Source: Aplidium turbinatum
Taxonomy: Eukaryota > Chordata > Ascidiacea > Aplousobranchia > Polyclinidae
Assembly: GCA_918807975.1 (NCBI GenBank)
Contig: OU964922.1
Coordinates: 1,798,001-1,862,000 of the forward strand
Direction of reading: 5' to 3'
DNA length: 64,000 nt
The position numbers were made by a program, and so were the translations under genes. Shown piece after piece: positions 58,001-60,073 of the stretch. Each line of letters opens with the position of its first letter. Positions within the stretch are counted from its first letter, which is position 1. A model generated the notes under the pieces. It saw only the letters and a list, made by a program, of their open reading frames with translations. It was not told the origin of the DNA and made no database searches.

Positions 58001-60073
58001 TCACATTTATCTTTATTTCCGTCAAAAATTTTTTTTACACAATCTATTCTAACCCACTGGGTAACTTACTCTTGTTATGATTTATCGTAAAGACTTGTCT
58101 TCTAACTATAATGAAGAGTTAAAAGGCCATTGTGTTCACATAAGAATAAATTTCGTTCAGAGTTTAGTTTATCTTTAATTTTCAAAGAATCTCGTTTGTT
58201 TCTGTCAAAAGTATTTTCCCACAAAATGTGCACTAATCAGAAACACAGCGTTAAAGAAGCCACTGGTCAGGTTGGATTTGTATGTCACAAACTGATTAGA
58301 CCTGTTTAATATTTATCCCATGTTTTTAAGACGGTTAGTATGTTGTTGAATATCTAGAACATAGCTTATGCCAATTCACTTTATTTATGGCCATCAAAAC
58401 AAAAATAATATAACAATACATACATTTATAGAAAGGTAGAAACGACAAAATGCAGACGTTGAAACTTGCTCTCAGTGCAGACGTTGAAACGAGACTAAAA
58501 TGTAAAAGTAGAAATGTAAAAAGTATATAGAATTTAGCCACGAAATAATATTTGCACTTCCATTACTTTTGTGGTTAGTTTCGTTTTTTCAAAAAGCAGG
58601 TTTTGTGTATATTTAGGTTTCTTTTTGTTTTTGATGTACATTGTACGACAAGAATTGCTGAGTGCGTTTCTTCAAAAAGCAAGAGCAGGATTGTCCAAAG
58701 ATAAAGGGTAAGTTTTCATTTCAGACTGTGTAAATTTTTGGTTGGAACCAATACTTTGTGGCTTTTCCAACCTTTTATGGTGTGCCACGTAAAGTCTGCA
58801 TCATTTTCTGTTTAGTTTTGAGAATCCAACTTGTGCCATTGAACATTGGCGACCATTTGTGGTCGGATTCAACCCCATTCATATCATCGGATCCTTTAAA
58901 TTTATTTCAACAAAATCGCTATAACTTGAAAACTGAAGAATATAATGACATAGCGTTTGGTATTGAAATAGTGCAAGTTTAAATTCGCAAAAAAAATGGT
59001 TTAAAAACTCTTTAGGCTAAATACTTCATGCTCTGCTTGGCTTTTTTGCTTGGCATTGAGCATATTTTATAGTATTAATAATATTTATTATTTCACTTTA
59101 TATTATATATTGAAGTGATCTATATACTGTACAAAGTGTACAGTGTACAGTAAAATCGATCTAGTATGTTTTGTTAACTGTAAAAAGCAGAGACCTATAA
59201 TGAGATTGAAACTTTACCATAACAAAATGATGTGTTCTGTGTTCCTATCAAAATCCTCGAAAGGCTGATTTAAGCCTGCGTCAATCCAATCATCGACTCC
59301 TTCAAAAATTTAAAGCTGGGTTGCGGCGCGAAAAGTCCACGTAGATCAGGTTACACTTTTGACTCAAGACATCGAGGACTGCTTTTAGGCAAAAAATAAG
59401 GCCGGCGCTGTCTTTCTAGATCTCACAACTTCATATAACACCGTATAGCACCGTGGCCTTACATGCAACTGCTTCGCCGGCTTCCTGACAGACACATCGT
59501 CTATATGATCATGGAACTTGTTGGGAATTGAAGCACCCTCACCACTGGCAACTCACAGAGACGCAGACTGAGACACCTGAAATACAGCGTCCCATAGGGA
59601 TCGGTCCTGGCTCCACTTCTTTTCAACATCTACACCTATGACCGACCACTACAAAATTTGACAATCAAAATGTTTCGTGAAACGATTGAAAAACACCGCT
59701 CAACTCTAGCCATCAATGTGTAATAATATGGATGTTCGCAGTTGCTGAAGAAAAGGCGGCCGAGAGAAAAGAATTGTTATTGCCGTAGGTTGAGTATAAT
59801 GAAAACCTTATCTTATCATTCTCCAAAGCCTAATAACTGAGCATGGGGCCTTTACCTTACATTACACAACTAAATAATACATTTCTGTGCTGTTTCCGTA
59901 ATTTGTTTCTAAATTTGGTTTGATACATTCCCACGTCCTTTTGTTGTATGTTCAGTGGTATTCGTTCAATTGACAAAGTGACGAATCTTTCAATGACTCA
60001 ATTAAATACGAATACATGCGCCAGAACACATCCATTCACATTGAGTGGAGATATTGGAAAAAGAGAAATTTAA
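9638..60073 (+). CDS. adhesion G-protein-coupled receptor gene, whole span (21 inferred exons)
   Basis: A cell-surface receptor gene assembled from exons with GT/AG borders whose phases agree from one exon to the next; summed coding length is 2949 nt (982 codons plus stop). Domain order: tentative signal peptide, FN3-1 (two exons), FN3-2 (one exon), Thr/Ser-rich linker (two paralogous mini-exons), a Cys/Trp domain resembling the HRM of this family, GAIN domain, GPS with the HL/T cleavage triad, 7TM, short tail. Known for the family: GAIN autoproteolysis yields N- and C-terminal fragments, and the new N-terminus of the latter is a tethered agonist. The 7TM part carries family signatures such as LHFF in TM3, WIFGF in TM6 and NSLQGFF at TM7. 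I do not know the orthologue. Introns are swollen by transposons, and transcription start is not established. The exon 1 assignment is weak; exons from 16799 on are better supported. Confidence 0.8.
10677..11038 (+). repeat. 5' LTR of the BEL/Pao fossil
   Basis: 362 bp, TG…CA ends. Contains TGACGTCA (10740-10747), a CRE-like palindrome that is also in the 3' LTR. Nearly identical to 15474-15835. Confidence 0.9.
11621..14950 (+). CDS. gag/protease-type polyprotein of the BEL/Pao fossil
   Basis: One long frame within the LTR element. Parts in order: N-terminal region, charged coiled coil containing a 54-bp tandem duplication (about 12258-12366), gag-like domain of the BEL type, Cys/His knuckles (CYNCGGKHRARDC), retropepsin-like region and a DUF5641-type tail found at the end of BEL/Pao polyproteins. 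It belongs to the mobile element, not the host gene around it. Treated as a fossil; no polymerase part is recognised. Confidence 0.75.
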   Translation: MSAASLEDCLWVSGGLGSVQEPVRRSLVGRGGSVAESGATVARLPVSGPVVQSQLPSEVGREEVHQEVLGLQNDRKARQRRRQLLSDISAATRQLGELRSRDEVIEFESQHVKALDWRVRDFCAITQKKDSEPRVAPEFEMLVRRCKERWEELTDSPPVNLASLPNITIGVPPSSAGKSRRSAHILAQIDLETQLEQIQIENRLDEARETRKLKEAREQEAREERKLARELKEAREQEAREERKLARELRELQVRASLQKQMAMSECYTEKTHSLRSYRTRDSKTSAQVKDGPHLKESEKPKKAPHSVLSKFCAHMEAANKADKLMAPSLNVPVYERPIRPPPGFTDTTRYIPKGSAVHDGYYGLPLHESDVMARREQQPPLAYDGACEKASRKDYLDMASLIKYDGFSMPFIVFKNEINALLEKCPYEDMRLSLIRAACIKTAAQDISLVISSTPGYNEAMRANMALERLSLRFSVRGGFNSEACVKSIRFGPRVSGADITGWRKFRAELLDCQIYAAAYKRLDYLEGKFVCDLAKRLPVYARQRFIDFLGDKFGCTADPSFDSLLQFVIAEENAKSTDFGVWLMSEDHKSSNNHSFGKSESKRDAGAFQVKHTAAKVDGYGNINSATSKTSVSLCECCLSFGVNVDHGLEVCHRLQGMTVAKREEFFYKHWLCYNCGGKHRARDCRCAMNCDQCQDANYKTPKHFAMLHEWVVNDRPANKPVPKKVRESAVDKVDKSAVNKTGVQGREKSVSLRNVKVTPCKVLNRTVAVKVINPATGLEKLVYCQLDYGSQITLVSKSLCAELGLQPYENISFTMKTLNGDAKVDTGLVKFVVKSLSTGESFNIDNVVCSTPWSDDIETLPHKQELSGYRHFDDISVFELENRQTVDILIGDDCPFLVTVLEERVGKTLYEPHAINTPLGWLAGGGRSPLCSDSRVTVRKVQVRDDLENVNWSKRKNLTRDCIADELRQELKEATLADSRRSMSLADKFWGHWTDFYLPKLRGRRKWRDICRNLEPGDLVLVWDMNDRPKRGDYRVGRVVEILPQHRKGKEFVRRVRVAVVAWDTNTKKSHVETVLRDISCVAPVEGARARTAVLVPVGSGPPDGR
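15474..15835 (+). repeat. 3' LTR of the BEL/Pao fossil
   Basis: 362 bp, TG…CA ends, about 99% identical to the 5' LTR, followed by the target duplication ATGGG. Confidence 0.9.
15841..16798 (+). other. intron sequence, nothing supported
   Basis: AT-rich DNA between the LTR element and the first FN3 exon. No coding exon or repeat boundary seen; ends at the acceptor TTACAG. Confidence 0.5.
16799..16975 (+). CDS. aGPCR exon 2: first half of FN3-1
   Basis: Acceptor TTACAG before 16799, donor CCG|GTAAGT after 16975; 177 nt, phase 0 to 0. The product has the classic FN3 start: a Pro-rich entry (KPVSPTNVTI), then TTSTTIVLKW with the conserved B-strand Trp. Residues KALVV are repeated because of a 15-nt tandem duplication inside the exon. 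An earlier acceptor (TTTATAG near 16786) is possible. Confidence 0.7.
17229..17512 (-). mobile_element. tRNA-derived SINE, copy 1
   Basis: On the minus strand the head reads like a tRNA: A-box TAGCTCAATGGTTACGCGC (17483-17501) and B-box-like TTTCGATTCTC about 35 bp on. The body is shared with 20931-21208 and 34365-34647. All three copies have the same orientation, antisense to the receptor, and all lie in its introns. Confidence 0.85.
17787..17943 (+). CDS. aGPCR exon 3: second half of FN3-1
   Basis: Acceptor TTATTACAG, donor ACAG|GTTTAG (weak but consensus GT); 157 nt, phase 0 to 1. It encodes the back half of an FN3 fold, with LQPRTLYSIGICAGS matching the usual 'L.P.T.Y.i.v.a' strand. The last base g joins GA of the next exon to give Gly. 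A decayed copy of this exon lies in the intron just downstream (about 18000-18150). Confidence 0.65.
18000..18150 (+). pseudogene. decayed tandem copy of aGPCR exon 3
   Basis: Shares runs with exon 3 and its donor side: TACAGCATCGG, ATATGC, GACCC, TCCATGAGYGATCC, then the downstream intron word TTTAGTTTT. The frame carries stops and an insertion, so it is a dead exon, arisen by a roughly 210-bp tandem duplication. Confidence 0.75.
18528..18620. repeat. short repeat rich in GGGATT/AATCCC
   Basis: Contains ATCCCGGGATCGGGATTTCC and AATCCCGGGATTTGTCGG, palindromic around CCCGGG. Probably a piece of a hAT-like terminal repeat; no target duplication resolved. Confidence 0.4.
19076..19381 (+). CDS. 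aGPCR exon 4: complete FN3-2 domain
   Basis: 306 nt, phase 1-1, the usual one-exon FN3 module. Acceptor TTATTCCCAG, donor CAG|GTGAGA. The product starts PPPPTNVRV, has the core Trp (IYVEWDDDD), the C-strand VSQYIVYYKP and the signature LQSNTEYTISVVSVVS near the end. Two N-x-T sequons lie near the middle and end. FN3 domains act as extracellular spacers or ligand-binding units. Confidence 0.85.
19717..19785 (+). repeat. 21-bp tandem repeat, three units
   Basis: Units GTATTGYATGAGTTATGTTAA at 19717, 19738 and 19759 (the last slightly shortened), directly before the hAT target duplication TAATAGAA. Confidence 0.8.
20085..20410 (-). mobile_element. Penelope-like repeat fragment, minus strand
   Basis: Close match, inverted, to 48190-48525, including TTTGATTCTCGTGGAGC and the ribozyme-like motif. 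The motif at 20200-20233 (minus) has core CTGAAGA, a perfect GACATC/GATGTC stem II, GAAA and AACGTTC. Confidence 0.5.
20200..20233 (-). ncRNA. hammerhead-ribozyme-like motif 2
   Basis: Minus strand: CTGAAGA (position 7 of the core is free), G, GACATC-TTGT-GATGTC, GAAA, AACGTT, C. All core bases are present. Stem I is weak here (two pairs next to the core), so activity is doubtful without its partner sequence. Confidence 0.45.
20931..21208 (-). mobile_element. tRNA-derived SINE, copy 2 (inside a hAT)
   Basis: Minus-strand head with A-box TAGCTCAGTGGTTACGCGC and B-box AGTTCGACTCTC. The 3' tail on the + left side is TTGG-rich. It lies within the hAT element 19794-21779. Confidence 0.85.
22413..22478 (+). 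CDS. aGPCR exon 5: Thr/Ser-rich linker mini-exon (copy A)
   Basis: 66 nt, phase 1-1, acceptor TTCAATTTACAG, donor CAA|GTAAGT. It encodes 22 residues rich in Thr (NETTTIMQTFTTPLV, MESTIS), like a short O-glycosylated stalk. It is nearly identical to exon 6, and about 130 nt of upstream intron is also similar, so the two arose by tandem duplication. Either can be skipped without changing frame. Confidence 0.65.
23089..23151 (+). CDS. aGPCR exon 6: Thr/Ser-rich linker mini-exon (copy B)
   Basis: 63 nt, phase 1-1, acceptor CTTTTTTACAG, donor CAA|GTGAGT. It encodes KTTTAMQTFTTLSTM followed by ESTVS, paralogous to exon 5. It sits only 66 nt before exon 7. Whether both copies are used together or alternatively cannot be told from sequence. 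Confidence 0.65.
23218..23340 (+). CDS. aGPCR exon 7: start of Cys-containing pre-GAIN domain
   Basis: 123 nt, phase 1-1, acceptor TTATTGTAG, donor GCG|GTAAAT. It encodes ECNKDIVAFP, then TPAGYSATSETTCGDNTLS, with two Cys about 34 residues apart. Together with exon 8 (NCLLNATWGEI, SSC) it resembles a hormone-receptor motif, which aGPCRs often carry before GAIN. The match is by pattern only. Confidence 0.6.
23341..24025 (+). other. intron, nothing beyond simple AT repeats
   Basis: Includes short ATTAAGACAT reiterations near 23758-23830. No coding exon seen. Confidence 0.5.
24026..24201 (+). CDS. aGPCR exon 8: HRM-like second part
   Basis: 176 nt, phase 1 to 0, acceptor AAATTTCAG, donor AAG|GTATTA. 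The key part is RNCLLNATWGEITWLSSC: Cys, an N-glycosylation site NAT, two Trp and a closing Cys, as in the HRM pattern. The earlier part (YYKSDLITKTNEEVVIVDFH) is not recognised. A 2.9-kb intron holding an LTR-like repeat follows. Confidence 0.65.
25359..26247 (+). mobile_element. LTR-like dispersed repeat, copy 1
   Basis: 889-bp unit starting TGTCAC and ending GTGACA, with near-matching 5-bp flanks TAGGC and TCGGC. Shared with 27625-34179, 35411-36998 (inverted) and 53830-54199. TG…CA ends and about 5-bp flanks suggest a solitary LTR fossil; the family is unknown and the copy old. Confidence 0.5.
26255..27146 (+). other. intron, nothing supported
   Basis: AT-rich; no repeat end, RNA gene or coding exon found before the acceptor at 27146. 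Confidence 0.45.
27147..27308 (+). CDS. aGPCR exon 9: GAIN subdomain A, first part
   Basis: 162 nt, phase 0-0, acceptor GTAAACACAG, donor AAC|GTAAGG. It encodes a helical, acidic segment (TPEERLEVANDLQVLTSEP, then LNAENLSSAVIALENVV) typical of the all-helical GAIN-A subdomain. Placement between the HRM-like domain and the GPS supports the call. Confidence 0.7.
27520..27599 (+). CDS. aGPCR exon 10: GAIN subdomain A, second part
   Basis: 80 nt, phase 0 to 2, acceptor CTGTTTTTAG, donor CAA|GTGAGA. It encodes TASSVVRTVGNLLNVPEKEL, a helix pattern common in GAIN-A ('..v...v.n.l.v....'). A 7.3-kb intron packed with nested mobile elements follows. Confidence 0.65.
28800..29810 (-). CDS. transposon protein, C-terminal part (nuclease-like acidic motifs, CXC domain)
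   Basis: The continuous frame reaches the insertion point at 29810, with an internal Met at 29615. It encodes EKRGTGIRQRVSG and IPENWQKFLANVDNKKELF upstream of the Met, then NYEEADTRVLVHL, YTGDTDVVVIL and FHAFTGSD, a spaced E-A-D / D-T-D / G-S-D set like the acidic residues of PIN/FEN-type nucleases. It ends in CSCTITCSRCKC, then LKCTRQCKCTC, a tesmin/TSO1-like CXC cluster. I recall similar uncharacterised proteins in many invertebrates. The nuclease reading is inference. Open from the insertion to TAG. Confidence 0.6.
   Translation of the reverse strand, partial: GTGIRQRVSGTAKIPENWQKFLANVDNKKELFTFLSKITEEEFPNDKNVYITAGDHVHHVGNGPPMSQCNYEEADTRVLVHLFHALQSSSIGMVYTGDTDVVVILLNNFHRIKALNPAAEIWISFKAGKRTKMISLNTITINLDTTIYKAMALFHAFTGSDSTSSFKFKGKRSCCTLMHEVPSLMEQFATIADTSFQTSPRLKEVAKNFVCKLYSNESNEDNDVDLVRMKFFSQTTRDVERIPPTSDALDQHLKKSVFQASIWATAYMSTMLVMNPIDHGWREEDGKLLPIWTTLPLAKDVFHLDVKCSCTITCSRCKCVKTKLKCTRQCKCTCKK
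29811..32666. mobile_element. hAT-like element with CGATAA subterminal arrays, nested
   Basis: Ends CAGTGTTGGGC and, inward from right, CAGTGATGGGC; 8-bp target duplication CCTGTTCC (29803-29810, 32667-32674). Both ends (29840-29975, 32510-32655) are packed with GCGATAACGATAAACGATAA-type repeats and their inverses. No transposase seen in its 2.9 kb. It interrupts the transposon gene in frame. Confidence 0.8.
30643..31234. mobile_element. MITE with AGTAAAGAAT repeats, innermost nested level
   Basis: 592 bp, ends CAGGGATGGGA and, inward from right, CAGGGTTGGGA. 8-bp target duplication GGTAGGCT (30635-30642, 31235-31242). Subterminal words GTAAAGAAT and CGATAG recur at both ends. Non-coding. 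Confidence 0.8.
32675..33506 (-). pseudogene. transposon protein, N-terminal part (frame-broken)
   Basis: Pieces at 33204-33506 (GNPFEEFSGDMVTLDDK), 33122-33304 (TAPIKRNKLVLF) and 32704-33156 (LEKFFQHESFLYPPALSSEE, YDFIIIDGGVLIHSLRG, TFDSYFHKVFCPRIH) are in order along one protein family but in different frames. A stop falls just before the insertion site, so at least two breaks separate the pieces. It continues as 28800-29810 beyond the inserted element. Confidence 0.55.
34365..34647 (-). mobile_element. tRNA-derived SINE, copy 3
   Basis: Same body and head as copies 1 and 2 (A-box TAGCTCAGCGGTTACGCGC on the minus strand). It lies in the intron before exon 11, between an LTR-like repeat and the exon. 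Confidence 0.85.
34922..35034 (+). CDS. aGPCR exon 11: GAIN, A/B junction
   Basis: 113 nt, phase 2 to 1, acceptor TTATTTGTTTAG, donor ATG|GTAAAA. It encodes ILDILDAVGENVELEDG, then EEVAATLGFAVVQIKLN, where amphipathic helix passes into beta strand, as at the GAIN-A to GAIN-B transition. It is isolated between two very large introns (7.3 and 12.4 kb). Confidence 0.65.
35411..36998 (-). mobile_element. LTR-like dispersed repeat, copy 3 (inverted, split by a MITE)
   Basis: Begins TGTCAC at 35411 and ends GTGACA at 36993-36998; flanks CTTTG and CTTCG differ by one base. Inverted relative to copy 1 (e.g. GAGAAGCTGTTAGTG at 36748-36762 mirrors CACAGCTTCTC at 25608-25618). Probably a solitary LTR fossil, with an 814-bp MITE inside. 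Confidence 0.5.
35819..36632. mobile_element. hAT-type MITE inside LTR-like copy 3
   Basis: Ends CAGGGGCGTTGACA and, inward from right, CAGGGCCGTTGACA. 8-bp target duplication GTGGTAGA (35811-35818, 36633-36640). GGGCCCGG-type words near the left end are mirrored by CCGGGCC near the right. No protein recognised. Confidence 0.85.
37003..37050 (+). repeat. (GT)n microsatellite
   Basis: About 20 GT units directly after the LTR-like copy 3. Confidence 0.9.
37051..37250. repeat. two hAT-like terminal relics
   Basis: CAGGCGCGGATCTAGGAG (37051) and CAGTGGCGTAGCCAGGAATT (37141) resemble hAT left ends; no matching right ends found. Confidence 0.35.
37260..38882 (+). mobile_element. LINE 3' end: C-terminal coding region, 3' UTR and poly(A)
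   Basis: The coding part (37260-38022) is broken once near 37650. It encodes LLLPPYLSSMSFQIAHGG, then after the break CKFCGKSEDNVAHVLIECSF and IWKRL, an RT-associated C-C-H-C finger as at the C-terminus of several LINE clades. The 3' UTR (38023-38868) carries four diverged tandem units and ends in a 14-A tract at 38869-38882. A second copy of the 3' UTR lies inverted at 6230-7525. RT and endonuclease are absent (5'-truncated). Confidence 0.7.
37729..38022 (+). pseudogene. LINE C-terminal zinc-finger fragment
   Basis: Frame ending in TAA at 38020-38022, encoding AHVLIECSFPQGIWKRLKQQ and a helical tail (HNTI-free, KKISLDIGDTYIQDTK). The preceding C-x2-C lies just upstream in the same frame. 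It belongs to the truncated LINE. Confidence 0.6.
38925..39000. repeat. left arm of LINE inverted repeat
   Basis: 76 bp, about 90% complementary to 42622-42697. Landmark AGTTATTACTAT here, ATAGTAATAACT on the right. Confidence 0.85.
39003..39337 (+). repeat. structured 5' UTR of the LINE (three related units, one inverted)
   Basis: Units at about 39190-39250 and 39250-39312 are direct repeats (TTTTTTGCAGATTARATTA … CAGGAATTAC). The unit at 39003-39080 is the inverse of the same sequence, so 39003-39045 can pair with 39288-39330. Confidence 0.75.
39365..42595 (+). CDS. LINE endonuclease/reverse transcriptase (RTE/BovB-like)
   Basis: 1076 residues. The apurinic-type endonuclease (about residues 119-370) has GTWNVRSL (123-130), LSETRL, QIYAPT, MGDTNSKIG, IDYIMIS and the closing TDH. 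The RT (about 580-850) has KKGDITECSNHRTIALISHA, FLDYRKAFDS and the YADD catalytic box (821-824). The C-terminal region (YGCEIWTCKK, WCHRRLL, LRYFGHIAR) matches the BovB-type tail. In the usual GVRQGC…LSP box the Gly is Arg (R782), one base from Gly. Frame intact, so a recent copy; activity uncertain because of R782. The start at MFGG is the first Met; the true start may be later. Confidence 0.85.
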   Translation: MFGGRSLHVDNDKDQKSQLARYCDGGKNFGGSTTIIFHTSRLSPIMNKINKKANFSWSDSRPPRLSASSVKATGEEIHTGEIGLHGDAKHAIYDVAILNPFGSLVTENVTDERVRLRKDLMFGTWNVRSLIQPGKLNVVSEEMKQQKIKILGLSETRLKGKGTFRTADNNLLIYSGKEDGDGYCHGVGVLLERNTSNSLMGYLPVNDRVLMIRIKAKLCNITIIQIYAPTTSAENSVIEEFYDSLQDTMDKIPKRDILVVMGDTNSKIGKVNCASSTHGIHGLGQQNAQGEQLIKFCENNKLVVTNTTFAQHPRRLYTWTSPDGKTRNQIDYIMISQKWRSSIKKVKTYPGADCGTDHQLLKATLKLRLQKMTHSLPPLQFDYDNMTENYSIETSNKFKVLLGIEEESSPQELWNNTKEIILKSAKNTLPMKNRKRNNWIREETLMKIKQRKKLKANISHSEEARQEYAQLNREVQKAMRKNKRDNIEQQCCKIEKHASNNSCRDLYQAVKSITNKFKPKLDNIKSKDGEVLWQKEEVKKRWKEYCEELYKEKDPIDNVQTNPITQCKDENNTEPRPLLSEVENALNTIKNKKSPGSDDIPIELLKYIGENAVRTIHKLCIRIWETNIWPDDWVKSIFVPLPKKGDITECSNHRTIALISHASKVMLTIIKKRLENKIEHELAPEQAGYRPRKGTKDAIFNLKMLIEKRRERNLSTHLCFLDYRKAFDSVKHQQLWTILKGYGFPTHLINLMRSLYTAQKAAVRTGNDLTEWFTIGKGVRQRCILSPYLFNLYTEHIMRKVLENFDGSVKIGGKMVTNFRYADDIVLVGGSVTELQELLNRVKSRSEEYGLQLHPTKTKVMAISKKDEICRNLYIGGNVVESVSNFCYLGSVITDTYDDSTEIRRRIAMAKTAVTSLTTVWKQRSIGKNTKLRLLRTLVFPIATYGCEIWTCKKRDIKKLKSFETWCHRRLLRISWMERKTNEFVSQQINDKWSLINNINLRKLRYFGHIARSNSLENSMLTGMVQGKRTKGRQKMKYFDNIKQITGMKSIPETLIKTKDRTKWRQFIREITADQT
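42622..42697. repeat. right arm of LINE inverted repeat
   Basis: Partner of 38925-39000; lies in the 3' UTR starting 27 bp after the stop codon. Confidence 0.85.
42894..43831. mobile_element. TA-target MITE with AATAAGGCCC repeats, in the left TIR
   Basis: Ends AGGCACCTGCAGCTAATAAG and, inward from right, AGGCATCTGCAGCTAATAAG, flanked by TA (42892-42893, 43832-43833). The intact right TIR of the host transposon shows the empty site. The word GGGCCTTATTA or its inverse recurs inside (e.g. 43078, 43446, 43792). Non-coding; the TA target suggests a Tc1/mariner-like driver. Confidence 0.8.
44696..46355 (-). pseudogene. decayed transposase of the TAGGGTGG family
   Basis: Frames in order on the minus strand: 46355-46119 (N-terminal, SNEERCEDFVYQL), 45747-45490 (VMAIGCDGTAINTSQKG, LQWLRCLLHSNELPLRHL), 45376-45071 (SPGMMNHSRWLNTANRILRL, FIMNVYIPVW) and 45037-44696 (SICYTKEYVRDLGWRRI, EMIDWQNIPVTEPP). 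Each is separated by a frame break or stop. The same protein family, further downstream part, is seen on the + strand at 52125-52545. Function is inferred from position between TIRs. Confidence 0.6.
47435..47593 (+). CDS. aGPCR exon 12: GAIN subdomain B, strands
   Basis: 159 nt, phase 1-1, acceptor AAATATTGCAG, donor CAG|GTAGTA. It encodes LPGISYTFNPLSAPSNLGFY, then RPTQGSFTSSVYVPVEAI, a beta-rich stretch expected in GAIN-B. The frame joins exon 11 (…D) and exon 13 (…E) without a stop. Confidence 0.65.
47845..48086. mobile_element. 242-bp palindromic MITE
   Basis: Near-perfect foldback: TGGGTGCAACCTAATTCGTA at the left end is mirrored by ATTAAGTTGCATCCA at the right, and TCGAGAGAAAAAA by TTTTTTCTCTCGA. 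The direct repeat ACACAA flanks it (47839-47844, 48087-48092). Contains GGTACGAA reiterations. Confidence 0.8.
48190..48525 (+). mobile_element. Penelope-like repeat fragment, plus strand
   Basis: Inverted match to 20085-20410. Its ribozyme-like motif (48361-48397) has TTGAAGA in place of CTGAAGA and a less perfect stem II, so it is more decayed. Confidence 0.5.
48603..48778 (+). CDS. aGPCR exon 13: GAIN subdomain B, pre-GPS strands
   Basis: 176 nt, phase 1 to 0, acceptor TTATCACCAG, donor AAG|GTAAAA. It encodes SRVSFYGFHDDSLF, matching the GAIN '+vs.y....lF' strand, then VNSEIILTATIVGNDD and LENPIELHFSFNQK, matching the usual 'v.S.vis..v....l..pv.i.f.h' run just before the GPS. Confidence 0.75.
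49179..49328 (+). CDS. aGPCR exon 14: GPS cleavage motif and start of Stachel
   Basis: 150 nt, phase 0-0, acceptor AAACACTTTCAG, donor TTT|GTAAGT. It encodes CVFWDNEIQMW, a loop with NSNN, then HCIYTHLTNFATLF. The His-Leu/Thr triad for autoproteolysis is intact and TNFATLF fits the tethered-agonist consensus (TNFAVLM in latrophilins). Of the four GPS cysteines only the first and third are present: the position usually 'GC' after the second Trp is Gly, and the last Cys of C-x-C is Tyr. Confidence 0.85.
50205..52080 (-). mobile_element. jockey-like LINE fragment, minus strand
   Basis: RT landmarks at 50914-51198: KNGVPQGSVLAPLLFNVY and YAYVDDLAIL. The C-terminal part is at 50258-50602. More upstream RT lies at 51200-51850 in broken frames. 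A related + strand piece is at 59290-59700 (GSVLAPLLFNIYTYDRP). Confidence 0.7.
52106..52545 (+). pseudogene. transposase C-terminal remnant, TAGGGTGG family
   Basis: Encodes MAMLADDTRKVRENAVMAIL and RKFVVPTINYEA, then in another frame SQSVERIVKMVTDASYKVCG, FDRRHGFIRAGIASRNL and AAKAHYS-like residues (DTKAHYS). These fit the part following the 44696-46355 protein ('VER.VK.VTEA…VCG…RDG.IRa…SR'). At least one frame break is present. Confidence 0.55.
53385..53640 (-). mobile_element. Penelope-like repeat fragment, minus strand
   Basis: Inverted match to 7545-7725. The motif at 53505-53545 keeps CTGATGA and a CACG-type stem II but has lost the GAA that follows it, so the ribozyme is dead. Confidence 0.45.
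53830..54199 (+). mobile_element. LTR-like dispersed repeat, copy 4 (partial)
   Basis: Right end GTGACA at 54194-54199. Matches 33900-34179 closely (landmarks AGCTTCCAGA, CTAAAGGTTACTATCGGTCA). The left half of the family is missing. It lies about 115 bp before exon 15. Confidence 0.55.
54314..54423 (+). CDS. aGPCR exon 15: TM1
   Basis: 110 nt, phase 0 to 2, acceptor TTGCTTTCTCAG, donor CAG|GTAAGA. It encodes NAENILPLNWITMIGSSISI, then ACLVLTIIVYAVIR. 'i..ig..iSl.cL.ltii.y..' is the TM1 pattern of aGPCRs. A 5-kb transposon-filled intron separates it from the GPS exon. Confidence 0.85.
54424..55425 (+). other. intron, nothing supported
   Basis: AT-rich; no repeat ends or exon candidates between TM1 and TM2 exons. 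Confidence 0.5.
55426..55648 (+). CDS. aGPCR exon 16: TM2 and TM3
   Basis: 223 nt, phase 2 to 0, acceptor ATGTTTCAG, donor CAT|GTAAGT. TM2 is FLLANLCLALLCLNLLLIF. The TM3 segment begins with the conserved extracellular Cys (EGCIAVAVLLHFFLLSAIAW) and continues MTVEAFMIY. LHFF and 'W.T.Ea' are aGPCR TM3 signatures. The Cys should pair with the ECL2 Cys of exon 18. Confidence 0.9.
55833..55880 (+). repeat. 8-bp tandem repeat GTCATAAT
   Basis: About five to six units in the intron between exons 16 and 17. Confidence 0.85.
56016..56152 (+). CDS. aGPCR exon 17: TM4
   Basis: 137 nt, phase 0 to 2, acceptor CTATTCCCAG. It encodes SLWGWLMPAVFVSIVIGID, matching the family 'GWG.PaviV.i....' TM4. I place the donor at CA|GTACGT (56153) and not at TAC|GTATCT four bases later. 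Only the former keeps the next exon open and yields the conserved Cys-Trp (QCW) of extracellular loop 2. Confidence 0.85.
56153..56784 (+). other. intron, nothing supported
   Basis: AT-rich sequence between TM4 and TM5 exons. Confidence 0.5.
56785..56914 (+). CDS. aGPCR exon 18: ECL2 and TM5
   Basis: 130 nt, phase 2 to 0, acceptor GACTTTTAAG, donor AAC|GTAAGA. It opens with CWIS, the conserved ECL2 Cys-Trp, then TM5 LIVIPCSIMLGFNFIVYVLT and the start of intracellular loop 3 (CGRQTFSN). Confidence 0.85.
56915..57580 (+). other. intron, nothing supported
   Basis: A 67-codon frame at 57188-57391 has no support as an exon. Confidence 0.45.
57581..57749 (+). CDS. aGPCR exon 19: TM6 and TM7 start
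   Basis: 169 nt, phase 0 to 1, acceptor CATTTCTTTAG, donor AAG|GTAAAA. TM6 is LFLTVGGTWIFGFAVFA, with WIFGF as in the family's 'LG.tWifG'. TM7 begins FSYVFTILNSLQG, the highly conserved 'f..lNslQG'. Confidence 0.9.
57750..58616 (+). other. intron, nothing supported
   Basis: AT-rich; includes a short direct repeat GCAGACGTTGAAAC near 58450-58490. Confidence 0.45.
58617..58707 (+). CDS. aGPCR exon 20: TM7 end and proximal tail
   Basis: 91 nt, phase 1 to 2, acceptor TATATTTAG, donor AGG|GTAAGT. It encodes FFLFLMYIVRQELLSAFLQK, then ARAGLSKDK, matching 'GffiFif.c..n.evr', the TM7 exit and helix 8 of aGPCRs. Confidence 0.85.
59020..59095 (+). mobile_element. 3'-end relic of the RTE-like LINE family
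   Basis: Matches 42700-42757: CTCTGCTTGGCTTTTTTGCT, GGCATTG and GTATTAATA words in the same order. Lies in the last intron of the receptor. Confidence 0.6.
59290..59700 (+). mobile_element. jockey-like LINE RT fragment, plus strand
   Basis: Broken frames encode MIMELVGN, TTGNSQRRRLRHLK and GSVLAPLLFNIYTYDRP, paralogous to the RT at 50914-51198. It is 5' and 3' truncated. Confidence 0.65.
59956..60073 (+). CDS. aGPCR exon 21: C-terminal tail and stop
   Basis: 118 nt, phase 2, acceptor TTGTATGTTCAG. The frame set by exon 20 gives a hydrophilic tail (GGIRSIDKVTNLSMTQLN, then SGDIGKREI) ending at TAA 60071-60073. The tail is short for the family. A polyadenylation-type AATAAA is seen at 60833-60838; 3' UTR length is otherwise unknown. 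Confidence 0.65.
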